Shown here in pieces: positions 30,530 through 41,836 of a DNA stretch of 64,000 nt (the stretch's first letter is position 1; every line of letters starts with the position of its first letter). Below the pieces are notes generated by a model that searched no databases, was not told the origin of the DNA, and was given only the letters and a program-made list of their open reading frames with translations. Origin of the DNA: DASYHS01 sp035998295 (GTDB lineage: Bacteria; Pseudomonadota; Alphaproteobacteria; Azospirillales; Azospirillaceae). The stretch spans positions 62,001-126,000 of the forward strand of contig NZ_DASYHS010000070.1 in the NCBI RefSeq assembly GCF_035998295.1, written 5' to 3'. A program made the translations under genes and the position numbers.

Positions 30530-31387
30530 ATGGACCCGAATAAAGGGATACTCATCGAAGACTCCGTGACCCGTCTCGGCGACGGGCACCGGGGCCGCGT
30601 CCTGATCGCCGGCTCGCATGGCGGCGTGTACGCCGCCTATCTCGCGGCGTGCGCGGGCGTGCGCGGCGTCGTCCTCAACGACGCGGGGGTCGGGCTGGAC
30701 GGTGCCGGCATCGCGGGACTGGACTATCTCCAGGCGCTCGGGATACCCGCCGCCACGGTGTCGACCCATACGGCACGGATCGGCGACGGTGCGGACGCCG
30801 CGGCCCGGGGGATCGTGAGCCACGTCAACCCGCAGGCCCTCGCGCTGGGCTGCCGTCCGGGGCAGCCGGCCCTGTCCTGCGCCGAGGCCATGAGCCGGGC
30901 GGCGCCCGGCCCGGCGCCCCGCCCGCCGGCCATCGACGAGGGACGGTACAGGATCGGATCGGTCGCGGGGGGCGTGGAAGTCTGGGCGCTCGATTCCGCC
31001 AGCCTGGTCCTGCCGGAGGACGCCGGGCGCGTGCTCGTGATCGGCTCCCACGGCGGCGCGCCGGGCGGGCGGGCCGAGACGGCGCTGAAGACCGACGCGC
31101 TGGCCGCCGTGTTCCACGACGCCGGGGTCGGCGCCGACCGGGCAGGATTGAGCCGCCTGCCCTTCCTGGACCGCCGCGGCATCCCCGCGGCCACCGTGTC
31201 GGCCGCCAGCGCCCGGATCGGCGACGGCCGGTCGCTGTGGCGGACCGGGATACTGTCACACGTGAACGAGACGGCCGCCGCGCTGGGTGCTCGGCCGGGA
31301 ACCACCGCAACGACATTCGCGGACGCCGTCGCTTCGGCGCGGACCGCGACCGGGCCGCGCGCCCGAAACGAGGAGGAGACATCATGA
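30530..31387 (+). CDS. Protein with two tandem copies of an unrecognised domain
   Basis: Protein of 285 residues that I do not recognise. It consists of two homologous halves (about residues 22-121 and 166-267). Both share GRVL-(x)2-GSHGG, then DAGVG-x-D-x-AG, GIPAATVS, ARIGDG, GI-x-SHVN and ALG-x-RPG. The repeated G-SHGG and DAGVG blocks resemble a ligand-binding or small catalytic fold, but no known family is evident. There is no signal peptide. It overlaps the next gene, a ThDP enzyme, by ATGA, so the two are probably functional partners. An alternative in-frame ATG lies at 30509. Confidence 0.75.
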   Translation: MDPNKGILIEDSVTRLGDGHRGRVLIAGSHGGVYAAYLAACAGVRGVVLNDAGVGLDGAGIAGLDYLQALGIPAATVSTHTARIGDGADAAARGIVSHVNPQALALGCRPGQPALSCAEAMSRAAPGPAPRPPAIDEGRYRIGSVAGGVEVWALDSASLVLPEDAGRVLVIGSHGGAPGGRAETALKTDALAAVFHDAGVGADRAGLSRLPFLDRRGIPAATVSAASARIGDGRSLWRTGILSHVNETAAALGARPGTTATTFADAVASARTATGPRARNEEETS

Positions 31388-33135
31388 CCGAGGAACGGCC
31401 GAACGACCCCGTTACCGGAATGAGCGGCGGCCAGGCCCTGGCCAGGATGCTGCAGGCGCACGACTGCGGGCCCATCTTCGGCATGGGCGGCTTCCAGCTC
31501 CTGCCCTTCTACGAGGCGGCGCGGGCGCTGGGGCTGCGCCATCATCTCATCAACGACGAGCGTTGCGGCACCTTCGCCGCCGATGCCTATGCGCGCGTGT
31601 CCGGACGCCCCGGCGTCGTCGACGCGACGCTCGGCCCGGGGGCGACGAACCTCGTCACCGGCATGGTCGAATCGCTGAACGCGGGCGTCCCGCTGGTGGT
31701 CCTGGCCGGCGACACGCACCGCGACCATTCCTGGAAGAACATGACCCAGGAATGCCGCCAGACCGAGATCCTGCGGCCGGCGGCCAAGGAACTGATCCGG
31801 ATCGAGACGCCGAAGCGGATTCCCGAACTCGTGCGCAGGGCCTTCGCGGTCGCCACCTCCGGCCGGCCCGGACCGGTGGTGCTGGACATACCCGAGGACG
31901 TCGCCCATGCCGAGGTGGCGTTCGCGCCCTCCGACTTCAGGGTCGATCCGGCGACGACACGCTACCCCGCGCGCCGCGCGCGTCCGGACCGGACCGACGT
32001 CGCGCGCGCGGCGGCACTGATCGCGCATGCCAAGCGGCCGCTCCTGCTGGTCGGCGGCGGCATCCATCTGTCCGGCGCCTACGAATCGGTGCTCGCCTTC
32101 GCCGAGGCGCTCTCGGTCCCGGTTGCGCACACCATGAGCGGCAAGGGCGCGATCCCCTGCACCCATCCGCTGAGTGCCGGCCTGTTCGGCCGCTACAGCC
32201 GGATCGCGAACGACCTGGTCGCGACCAGCGACTGCCTCCTCGTCGTCGGCTGCAAGCTCGGCGAGATCGCGACCAAGCGCTTCCAGCTGCTGCCCGCGGG
32301 AGTGCCGCTGATCCATCTCGAACTCGTCGCCGAGGAGATCGGCCGCACGGCGGAGCCGGACGTCGCGCTCTGGGGCGACGCGCGCGCCGGCCTGGACGAC
32401 CTGCTGGCCGAACTCTCGGACAGCGCGCAGCGCCTCGCCGCCGAGCGCCGCGGCTACGCCGCGGAGGTCGTGGAGCGGATGGCGAAGTGGCGCGTCGAAG
32501 CCGAGCCCCGCCTCACGTCGGGCGAGCGGCCGATCAACATGGGGCGCCTGATCGGCGAGTTGAACGGCCTGATGCCGGCCGAATCGATCCTCGTCGCCGA
32601 CGGGGGCTTCGCCGCGCACTGGGGCGGCCTGCTTTACGACACCAAGGCCGCCGGACGCGGCTTCGTCGCCGACCGCGGCTTCGCGTCCATCGGCTACGGG
32701 CTGCCGGGAAGCCTGGGTTGCCAGCTCGCAGCACCCGAGCGCGCCGTGGTCGGCATCACGGGCGACGGCGGGCTGAACATGATGATCGGGGAGCTGGAGA
32801 CGGCTCGCCGGATCGGCACGCCCTTCACGCTGGTCGTCGTCAACAACGCCGCGTCGGGCTACGTGAAGGCGCTGCAGCACGCGATGTACGGGCCGGGGAA
32901 CTACCAGTCGAGCGACCTCGTCGAGATGGACTATGCGGCGATCGCCCGCTCCATGGGCTGTCACGGCATCCGGGTCGAAGACCCCGACCGGCTCGGGGCC
33001 GCCCTCGGCGAAGCCTTGGCCGAACGGACCCTGCCGAGCATCGTCGACGTCGTCGTGACGCGCGACCCCGGAAAGATGCTGCCGGCGGTCGACAGCCGCG
33101 TGCTGACGGTCAAGGCCGGCGACCGGCCGGTGTGA
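31384..33135 (+). CDS. Thiamine-diphosphate enzyme, acetolactate synthase-like
   Basis: Protein of 583 residues with the three ThDP-enzyme domains: N-terminal pyrimidine domain with the catalytic Glu in INDERCGTFAADAYAR, a central nucleotide-type domain, and the C-terminal pyrophosphate domain with GDGGLNMM from residue 460 to the NN of LVVVNN. It resembles the acetolactate synthase/benzoylformate decarboxylase/oxalyl-CoA decarboxylase superfamily but cannot be assigned a substrate. There is no regulatory subunit nearby, arguing against IlvB. It is coupled to the duplicated-domain protein (ATGA) and to the IclR gene (TGATG). Confidence 0.9.
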   Translation: MTEERPNDPVTGMSGGQALARMLQAHDCGPIFGMGGFQLLPFYEAARALGLRHHLINDERCGTFAADAYARVSGRPGVVDATLGPGATNLVTGMVESLNAGVPLVVLAGDTHRDHSWKNMTQECRQTEILRPAAKELIRIETPKRIPELVRRAFAVATSGRPGPVVLDIPEDVAHAEVAFAPSDFRVDPATTRYPARRARPDRTDVARAAALIAHAKRPLLLVGGGIHLSGAYESVLAFAEALSVPVAHTMSGKGAIPCTHPLSAGLFGRYSRIANDLVATSDCLLVVGCKLGEIATKRFQLLPAGVPLIHLELVAEEIGRTAEPDVALWGDARAGLDDLLAELSDSAQRLAAERRGYAAEVVERMAKWRVEAEPRLTSGERPINMGRLIGELNGLMPAESILVADGGFAAHWGGLLYDTKAAGRGFVADRGFASIGYGLPGSLGCQLAAPERAVVGITGDGGLNMMIGELETARRIGTPFTLVVVNNAASGYVKALQHAMYGPGNYQSSDLVEMDYAAIARSMGCHGIRVEDPDRLGAALGEALAERTLPSIVDVVVTRDPGKMLPAVDSRVLTVKAGDRPV

Positions 33136-33950
33136 TGGCCGGTCTGATGGCCGCCGATCCGACCGCCAGGACCGGTACCCAGAGCGTCGAGCGCGCGATC
33201 TCGGTGCTCCGGGCGCTGGCCGCGCGCAATACCTCCGGCGCACGGCTCGTCGACCTCGTCGCCGACGTGGGATTGACGAAGGCGACGGTCCGCCGCCTGC
33301 TGTCGGTGCTCCAGCGCGAAGGGCTCGTCTCCCAGGACCCCGAAACCCGGCGGTACTTCCTGGGCATCGAGACCTTCAGCCTCGGCGCGGCCGCGGGCGC
33401 CAGGTTCGAGATCCGGCGGCTGGCCGCGGCGACCCTGTCGCGGCTGGCGGACGCGTCCGAAGACACGGTGTTCCTCTCGGTACGCAGTACCTTCGACGCG
33501 ATCTGTGTCGACCGGCGGGAAGGCAACTTCCCGATCCGGACCTTGACGCTCACCATCGGCGACCGCCGGCCGCTCGGCGTGGGTGCCGGCAGCCTGGCGC
33601 TGCTGGCCTCCCTGGGCGAGGAGGAAACCGCCAGCGTCATCGAGGAGAACGCGCCGCGCGCACTGCGCCATTCTCCTCTGCTCGACGCCGGCCGGCTCGC
33701 CGAGCTGGTGCACCGCACCCGGGCCGACGGCTATTCCTTCAACGGCGGGCTGATCGTCGCGGGCATGAGCGCGATCGGCGTCGCCGTGCTGGGGCCGAGG
33801 GGCGAACCGGAAGCGTCGTTGAGCATCGCGGCGATTGACGCCAGAATGCAGCCGGAACGGCGTGCCTGGCTCGTCTCCCTGCTTCAGAAGGAACGGCTCC
33901 AACTCGAGAAGGAGATCGCGAAGCGGGTCCGGGCACCGCACGCCTCGTGA
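33135..33950 (+). CDS. IclR family transcriptional regulator
   Basis: Regulator of 271 residues: an N-terminal winged helix (LVDLVADVGLTKATVRRLLS, about 37-57) and a C-terminal IclR effector domain (FLSVRSTFDAICVDRREG; GVGAGSLALLASL). Its ATG overlaps the preceding TGA. Being in the operon, it probably senses the pathway substrate and controls this operon or the divergent E1 genes. A second in-frame ATG at 33147 is possible. Confidence 0.92.
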   Translation: MAGLMAADPTARTGTQSVERAISVLRALAARNTSGARLVDLVADVGLTKATVRRLLSVLQREGLVSQDPETRRYFLGIETFSLGAAAGARFEIRRLAAATLSRLADASEDTVFLSVRSTFDAICVDRREGNFPIRTLTLTIGDRRPLGVGAGSLALLASLGEEETASVIEENAPRALRHSPLLDAGRLAELVHRTRADGYSFNGGLIVAGMSAIGVAVLGPRGEPEASLSIAAIDARMQPERRAWLVSLLQKERLQLEKEIAKRVRAPHAS

Positions 33951-33978
33951 GCGGCCACACCGTCCAGGGAGCTTCGCC

Positions 33979-35415
33979 ATGACCGACCCGGCAGATCTTT
34001 CGGCGACCGAGGCGCGACGCCTGATCGGGCGCAAGGCGCTGTCGCCGGTCGAACTCGTCTCCTCCTGCATCGCGCGCATCGAAGCGGCGAACGGCCCGCT
34101 GAACGCGGTCGTGGCGCTGGATCGCGACCGCGCCCTGGAGGCTGCCCGCGCGGCGGAGCAGGCGGTCGCCTCCGGCGAACCGCTCGGCGCGTTGCACGGG
34201 TTGCCGGTCGGGATCAAGGACCTGACGGAGACCGCGGGCCTGCGCACGACCTTCGGTTCCCTCCTCCACGAGAACCACGTCCCGGCGCGCGACGACCGGA
34301 TCGTCGCGGCCCTGCGGCGCGCCGGGGCCATCGTCCTCGCCAAGACCAACACGCCGGAGTTCGGAGCCGGAGCCGTCACGACGAACAAGGTCTACGGCAT
34401 GACCGGCAATCCGTTCGATCCCGACCGGACCTGCGGAGGCTCGTCGGGCGGTTCGGCCGTGGCGCTCGCGGCCGGCATGGTCCCGCTCGCGACAGGGTCG
34501 GATTTCGGCGGCAGCCTGCGCATTCCCGCCGCCTGGTGCGGGGTCGTCGGTTTCCGGCCGTCTCCCGGCCTGGTGCCGGACGAGAAGCGGCTGCGCGGCT
34601 GGTCGCCGCTGTCCGTCGAGGGACCGATGGCGCGCAATGTCGGCGACCTCGCGCTGCTCCTCTCGGCGATGGCCGGGGACGACCCGCGCGACCCCTTGAG
34701 CCGGCCCGTGGATGCGCACGCCCTCGCCTGCCCGCCCGAGGTCGATCTCTCTTCTTTGCGGATCGGCATCTCCGAGGATCTGGGCTTCGCTCCCGTCGAC
34801 GGCGGGGTGCGCGCCACCTTCCGCGAACGGATGCGACTGATCTCCGGTGCCCTCGGGGCTCTCGTCCCGGTCGAGCCCGGGATGCGGGACGCCGACGAGA
34901 CCTTCTCGGTCCTGCGCGGGGCCGCGTTCCTGGCAGCGCACGGCGCCCGGGCCGAACGCTCCGCGGATCGGCTCGGCCCGCAGGTCCTGGCCAATGTGGA
35001 ATATGCCCGCGGCCTGACCCTCCGCCAGGTCGTCGATGCCGAAGCCAGGCAGACCCGGATCGCCCGGGACTTTCAGACGCTGTTCGAGCGCGTGGACGTC
35101 GTCGTCTGCCCGGCCGTCGCGGTTCCCCCCTTCCCCAAGACGGAACCGCACTGCGCCGAAATCGACGGGCGCCCCATGAGCAGCTATTTCCAATGGCTGG
35201 CGATCACCTACGGCCTCACGCTTACCGGCTGCCCGGTGGCCTGCCTGCCCTGCGGCCTGGATCCGACCGGCATGCCTTTCGGCCTGCAGATATGCGGCCC
35301 GAAGGGTGCTGACCGGAAGGTACTCGGCGTTGCCGCAGCCCTGGAGCGGGTGATGGAGGGGATTGCGGAGACGGCCCGCCCCGTGCCGCTCAGCGCAGGT
35401 CGGAAGGAAGGATGA
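33979..35415 (+). CDS. Amidase signature family hydrolase
   Basis: Cytoplasmic amidase of 478 residues with an intact Ser-cisSer-Lys triad: Lys80 in PVGIKD, cis-Ser155 in GGSSGGS, and the nucleophile Ser179 in SDFGGSLRIPA. The remainder matches GatA/amide-hydrolase relatives. It starts at ATG 33979, 28 bases after the IclR gene, so it belongs to the island. It may release an acid from an amide before or after the ThDP step; this is an inference. Its end overlaps the convergent small gene by 26 bases. Confidence 0.92.
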   Translation: MTDPADLSATEARRLIGRKALSPVELVSSCIARIEAANGPLNAVVALDRDRALEAARAAEQAVASGEPLGALHGLPVGIKDLTETAGLRTTFGSLLHENHVPARDDRIVAALRRAGAIVLAKTNTPEFGAGAVTTNKVYGMTGNPFDPDRTCGGSSGGSAVALAAGMVPLATGSDFGGSLRIPAAWCGVVGFRPSPGLVPDEKRLRGWSPLSVEGPMARNVGDLALLLSAMAGDDPRDPLSRPVDAHALACPPEVDLSSLRIGISEDLGFAPVDGGVRATFRERMRLISGALGALVPVEPGMRDADETFSVLRGAAFLAAHGARAERSADRLGPQVLANVEYARGLTLRQVVDAEARQTRIARDFQTLFERVDVVVCPAVAVPPFPKTEPHCAEIDGRPMSSYFQWLAITYGLTLTGCPVACLPCGLDPTGMPFGLQICGPKGADRKVLGVAAALERVMEGIAETARPVPLSAGRKEG

Positions 35416-35677
35416 CGACCTGCCAGGGCGCGATCCCCTCGGGCTCGCGCTCGACCTGACGCTGGTCGATCTTCGGCCGTACCCTGTCCTCGATCGTGCC
35501 GCGGTTCTCGACGAAGGCGCGCAGGCGCTCGGAGGCCGTGGCTTCGGTGCCGTAGGCCTCGTCCAGCGCCTCGCCCCTCACCAGGATCTTGTAGCGGACG
35601 CCGTCGCCGTCGGTCGCCCAGGTGACGACGGCCAGATGGGCGTCGCTCCACTCGCAGCTCGAATCGAAATTGATCAT
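35390..35677 (-). CDS. Small hypothetical protein (DUF1488-like)
   Basis: Protein of 95 residues, soluble, starting MINFDSSCEWSDAHLAVVTW, with VEDRVRPKI-like and a WQVVIL ending. Overall shape (a short beta-rich N-terminus, then a charged helix) resembles DUF1488, but I cannot be sure. The coding frame has ordinary composition, and a GAGGGAGC ribosome site lies before the ATG. It converges with the amidase gene and overlaps its last 26 bases. Confidence 0.6.
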   Translation of the reverse strand: MINFDSSCEWSDAHLAVVTWATDGDGVRYKILVRGEALDEAYGTEATASERLRAFVENRGTIEDRVRPKIDQRQVEREPEGIAPWQVVILPSDLR

Positions 35678-35781
35678 GCCCAGCTCCCTCGCGTCCGTTC
35701 CTCAACAAGGTCCCTGCGAGGGTGTTCCGCGCCGGATGAGGGTCCCATCCGGTCGGGGGCCGGCCTGACGACCCATTTCAT

Positions 35782-35987
35782 ATGCGTTCGAACGCCTTAG
35801 GCCACCCCCGTGAGGCGACGCGGACGTAAGCCATCAACATAAGCGGAATGCGCCACGCCGCTCCCTTCGCACCATGGGAATGGAGCGGCGCGAGGTCTAT
35901 GTAAGGCGTGTTGCATCTGCCCTGCCGATTCAGGGATACCGCAAGCCTCGATAAGCCCTCCGTTCCCCCCGGAGGGCTTCTTTTTAT
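35782..35987 (+). ncRNA. Candidate structured non-coding RNA
   Basis: The 392-base gap between two genes holds ordered complementarity. ACGCCTTA (35792-35799) pairs with TAAGGCGT (35902-35909), extended by ATGC (35782-35785) with GCAT (35913-35916). Inside is a 9-base apical stem CGCCGCTCC (35856-35864) with GGAGCGGCG (35882-35890). After it come a CCCTG/CAGGG hairpin (35920-35935) and a terminator. No open frame explains it. A 6S-type or other regulatory RNA is possible, but the internal loop is very uneven (56 versus 11 bases), which argues against a plain 6S fold. The promoter was not identified. The rest of the gap (35678-35781) contains a CCGGATG/CATCCGG hairpin at about 35732-35752 and nothing else recognised. 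Confidence 0.45.
35953..35986 (+). terminator. Rho-independent terminator of the candidate RNA
   Basis: AAGCCCTCCG (35953-35962) pairs perfectly with CGGAGGGCTT (35970-35979) around a short C/T-rich loop, followed by CTTTTTAT. This is the strongest plus-strand terminator in the window, yet the nearest upstream gene on that strand (amidase) stops 540 bases earlier, so it most likely ends a separate short transcript. Confidence 0.85.
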
Positions 35988-36068
35988 CACAGGGGTTTTC
36001 CCGACGGACAAGCGCCTCACTCGGACTATATCGGCATGCCGAACCGGGCCGCCGTCCTCTGCCTTTCG

Positions 36069-36533
36069 TCAGGTCAGATACGTGGTCGGGACCGTAGTGG
36101 TGGACTTCAGCTCCTCCATGGAGATGCTGGCGCTGACGTCGACGAAATCGACGCGTGAGATCAGCGACTTGTAAACCCCGTCGTAGACTTCGACGCTGGG
36201 CACCACGAGGCGCAGGATGTAGTCCATGTCGCCGGCGAGGCGGTAGGCCTCGACGACCTCGGGGATGTCGGTTATCGCGCGCCGGAACGCGTCGAGCCAG
36301 TCGATGGAATGTCGCGAAGCCCGGATGGTGACGAACACCGTCATCGGCACGTTCGCCTTCCGGCGGTCGAGCAGCGCGACGCGGCGTGCGATCAGGCCCG
36401 ATTCCTCCATCCGCTTTATGCGCCGCCAGCAAGGCGTGGTCGACAGTCCGACCTCCTCCGCGATGGTGCCGACCGGCGTGTCGGCGTTCTCCTGGAGGAT
36501 CGCGAGAATACGCCGATCCTTATCATCGAACAT
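36069..36533 (-). CDS. Lrp/AsnC family transcriptional regulator
   Basis: Regulator of 154 residues: an N-terminal AsnC helix-turn-helix (VGTIAEEVGLSTTPCWRRIKRME, about 21-43) and a C-terminal RAM ligand-binding domain (SIDWLDAFRRAI, LAGDMDYILRLVVPS). ATG at 36533 has GGAG eight bases upstream; a longer start at 36563 has no such site. Divergent from the small DUF6356 gene, with a strong dyad in between that fits an Lrp operator. Likely binds an amino acid. Confidence 0.93.
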   Translation of the reverse strand: MFDDKDRRILAILQENADTPVGTIAEEVGLSTTPCWRRIKRMEESGLIARRVALLDRRKANVPMTVFVTIRASRHSIDWLDAFRRAITDIPEVVEAYRLAGDMDYILRLVVPSVEVYDGVYKSLISRVDFVDVSASISMEELKSTTTVPTTYLT

Positions 36534-36553
36534 TTCGTGAACTCCGGCTTTCA

Positions 36554-36570
36554 GTAGAATCAATTTCTAC
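36554..36570. promoter_or_regulatory. Candidate Lrp/AsnC operator
   Basis: GTAGAA (36554-36559) and TTCTAC (36565-36570) form a dyad with a 5-base centre, and outer CGGCT/AGCCG arms (36545-36549 and 36576-36580) extend it. The inner 15 bases match the E. coli Lrp consensus (YAGHAWATTWTDCTR) at twelve of fifteen positions. It lies about 21 bases upstream of the lrp-like start and about 90 upstream of the divergent gene, consistent with autoregulation. Confidence 0.6.
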
Positions 36571-36661
36571 GATTGAGCCGAAAGTCGCGGAACTTTGCAA
36601 GCCGTTCCCACAGGATCGCATCTACCATGGCGAGAATGAACTAAACGAAGGACGGCATCAC

Positions 36662-36904
36662 ATGCGAGCGCACAATCCCTTCACCGAGCATCCCGGTACG
36701 GTGGGCGAGACCTACGTGGAGCATATGGGCGTCGCGTTCTCGTTCGCGGCGCGCATGATGCTCGGCGCGCTCGCCTGTTTCGTGCACGGCATCTTCCCGT
36801 TCCTGTGCGTGCGCACCGGCAGCCGCACCGTCACCCAGCTGCACGAGCGCATGGTCACCCATCGGGAGCGGCACCGGCGTCCGGCCCCGCTCCCGGCGGA
36901 ATGA
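36662..36904 (+). CDS. Small membrane protein, DUF6356-like
   Basis: Protein of 80 residues with one hydrophobic helix (SFAARMMLGALACFVHGIFPF, about 27-48). The N-terminal motif NPFTEHPGTVGETYVEHM and the C-terminal GSRTVTQLHERMVTHRER match a small family common in alphaproteobacteria (DUF6356, function unknown). ATG at 36662 follows GAACTAAACGAAGGACG. It is divergent from the lrp-like gene and converges on eno, 12 bases apart. Confidence 0.75.
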   Translation: MRAHNPFTEHPGTVGETYVEHMGVAFSFAARMMLGALACFVHGIFPFLCVRTGSRTVTQLHERMVTHRERHRRPAPLPAE

Positions 36905-36916
36905 ACGGCTGCCGGC

Positions 36917-38255
<1,339 letters not shown>

Positions 38256-38290
38256 GGCGCGAAGCCGGCGCCGCCGCCCCCCTTTGCGGG

Positions 38291-38827
38291 CTAGCCGTCC
38301 GGATGATCCCAGCCGAGCGCCGCGAGGTCGGCTGCCCGCCGGGCCGCGTCCTCGCGCAGGAGGAACTCGTCGAGCTGGGGCGGCGGCACCGGGGTGCCCG
38401 AAAGCATCGCGTGGACTTGGCCGCGGTGATGGATCTGGTGGACGAACAGGTGCATGAGCACCGCGCCGGCCCGTTCGACGCTGCGCCGGCCGTCGGCCCG
38501 CGCGAGCGTCACCTCGGCCTCGATCCCCGCCTCGTCGAGCGCGTCGCAGAAGGCGATCAGCCGCCGGTCGCTCACACGCTGCGCTTCGGCGAGGGCCGTG
38601 AAGTCCGGGAGCTCCGCCGCCGCGGTCCGGCGCCCTTCCAGGGCATCGAGGTAGAACCGGTCCACGCCCAGGATGTGGTCCAGGGTCAGCCTGATCGACG
38701 GGAAGAAGCCCGTCCGGGGGGCGGCCAGCGCGTCGGCCGACAGGCGCCCGCACGCCTCCAGCAGCCGATGGTTCGACCAGGCATTGTTGCGGGCGAACGC
38801 CCGCATCATCGCCGCCGATGCCGTCAT
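38291..38827 (-). CDS. DinB family protein
   Basis: Protein of 178 residues with the DinB/YfiT four-helix metal-binding fold. The first conserved His is in [14 protein letters not shown] (about 49-62) and two more lie in [12 protein letters not shown] (about 128-139), giving the metal triad. It may be a metal-dependent thiol transferase, as in some family members, but function here is unknown. The ATG at 38827 overlaps the kdsA stop by 4 bases, so it is translated with it. Confidence 0.88.
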   Translation of the reverse strand: MTASAAMMRAFARNNAWSNHRLLEACGRLSADALAAPRTGFFPSIRLTLDHILGVDRFYLDALEGRRTAAAELPDFTALAEAQRVSDRRLIAFCDALDEAGIEAEVTLARADGRRSVERAGAVLMHLFVHQIHHRGQVHAMLSGTPVPPPQLDEFLLREDAARRAADLAALGWDHPDG

Positions 38828-39666
38828 GCGCCGACGGGCCGCGCCTTGGCGATGCGGTCGAACGCGACCAGCGTCTCCAGGATCGACGGCAGGTCGCGCA
38901 GCGGCACCATGTTCGGCCCGTCCGACGGAGCCCGGTCGGGGTCCTGGTGGGTCTCCATGAACACGGCCGCCACGCCGATCGCCACGGCGGCGCGCGCCAG
39001 CACCGGGACGAACTCGCGCTGCCCGCCGCTGCTGCCGCCGAGCCCGCCGGGCTGCTGCACGGAGTGCGTGGCGTCGAAGACGACGGGATGACCGGTCTGC
39101 GCCATGATCGGCAGCGACCGCATGTCCGAGACGAGCGTGTTGTAGCCGAAGCTGGCGCCCCGCTCGCACAGCAGGACCTTGCCGTTGCCGGTGGAGGTCA
39201 GCTTGGCGGCGACGTTCTTCATGTCCCAGGGTGCCAGGAACTGGCCCTTCTTGACGTTCACGGCCCGGCCGGTCCGGCCGGCCGCAAGCAGCAGGTCGGT
39301 CTGGCGGCACAGGAAGGCCGGGATCTGCAGCACGTCGACCGCCTCGGCGACCGGGCCGCACTGCTCGGCCTCGTGCACGTCGGTCAGGACGGGGACGCCG
39401 TGCGTCTCGCGTACCTCGGCGAGGATGGCGAGCCCCTTCTCCATGCCGATGCCGCGCGCGGCATCACCCGAGGTCCGGTTCGCCTTGTCGAAGGACGACT
39501 TGTAGATCAATCCGATGCCGAGCGGCCGGGTGATCTCGACCAGCGCCCGGCACGTCTCCAGGGCGTGCTGCCGGCTCTCGATCGCGCAGGGCCCCGCGAT
39601 CAGCGTGAGCGGACGGTCGTTGGCGAGCGTGAGAGGACCGATCTCGACGGGTATGGGCGTGGTCAT
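38824..39666 (-). CDS. kdsA: 3-deoxy-8-phosphooctulonate (KDO8P) synthase
   Basis: Enzyme of 280 residues that condenses phosphoenolpyruvate with arabinose 5-phosphate, the first committed step to KDO of the lipopolysaccharide core. Signatures: [11 protein letters not shown] near residue 25, [22 protein letters not shown], and [13 protein letters not shown]. The [10 protein letters not shown] segment is also family-typical. It lies 13 bases after pyrG on the same strand. Confidence 0.97.
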   Translation of the reverse strand: MTTPIPVEIGPLTLANDRPLTLIAGPCAIESRQHALETCRALVEITRPLGIGLIYKSSFDKANRTSGDAARGIGMEKGLAILAEVRETHGVPVLTDVHEAEQCGPVAEAVDVLQIPAFLCRQTDLLLAAGRTGRAVNVKKGQFLAPWDMKNVAAKLTSTGNGKVLLCERGASFGYNTLVSDMRSLPIMAQTGHPVVFDATHSVQQPGGLGGSSGGQREFVPVLARAAVAIGVAAVFMETHQDPDRAPSDGPNMVPLRDLPSILETLVAFDRIAKARPVGA

Positions 39667-39679
39667 GGGTGCCTCTGCG

Positions 39680-41425
<1,746 letters not shown>

Positions 41426-41743
41426 TCACTCCCCGAGGGGTGCGGCGGGTGCCGCGGGTGCCGCCGGCACCGTCTGCTCCATGGTGGGCAGCTGGTCGAC
41501 GATCGAGCGCGGCCGGCTCTGCCCGCTGGCGAGGATCGCGAGCCCGATGCTCGTCAGCATGAAGCAGCCGGCGAGAACCGCGGTCGCCCGGGTGAGCAGG
41601 TTCGCAGTGCCGCGCGTCGTCATCATGCCGCCCATGGAGCCGCCGCCGATGCCGAGCCCACCGCCCTCCGACTTCTGGACGAGGACGACGCCGATCAGGC
41701 CGATCGCCAGCAGGAGGTGAATGACGAGAATCACCGCTACCAT
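41426..41743 (-). CDS. secG: Preprotein translocase subunit SecG
   Basis: Membrane protein of 105 residues with two helices (about 3-20 and 51-70), joined by the conserved LVQKSEGGGLGIGGG loop. The C-terminus is extended by a Pro/Ala tail (VPAAPAAPAAPLGE). It is the accessory subunit of the SecYEG channel. The ATG at 41743 has GGAAGTGG upstream. It follows tpiA and ends in a strong terminator. Confidence 0.95.
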   Translation of the reverse strand: MVAVILVIHLLLAIGLIGVVLVQKSEGGGLGIGGGSMGGMMTTRGTANLLTRATAVLAGCFMLTSIGLAILASGQSRPRSIVDQLPTMEQTVPAAPAAPAAPLGE

Positions 41744-41766
41744 GATGCCACTTCCCAAAAACCGAT

Positions 41767-41802
41767 GGGCGCGCCGCAGTCGTCATGATCGGCGGCGCGC
41801 CC
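41767..41802 (-). other. Strong hairpin between tpiA and secG
   Basis: GGGCGCGCCG (41767-41776) and CGGCGCGCCC (41793-41802) form a perfect 10-base stem. On the minus strand it is followed after 5 bases by TTTTT, so it may partly terminate or attenuate tpiA transcription before secG. Confidence 0.5.
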
Positions 41803-41836
41803 TGCCCCGTTATGTACTCAGTACGGCCGTGCGATG

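Noticed and set aside
35732..35752. CCGGATG/CATCCGG hairpin before the candidate RNA
   Set aside because: No T run and no clear link to a gene end; kept only as a note under the candidate RNA.
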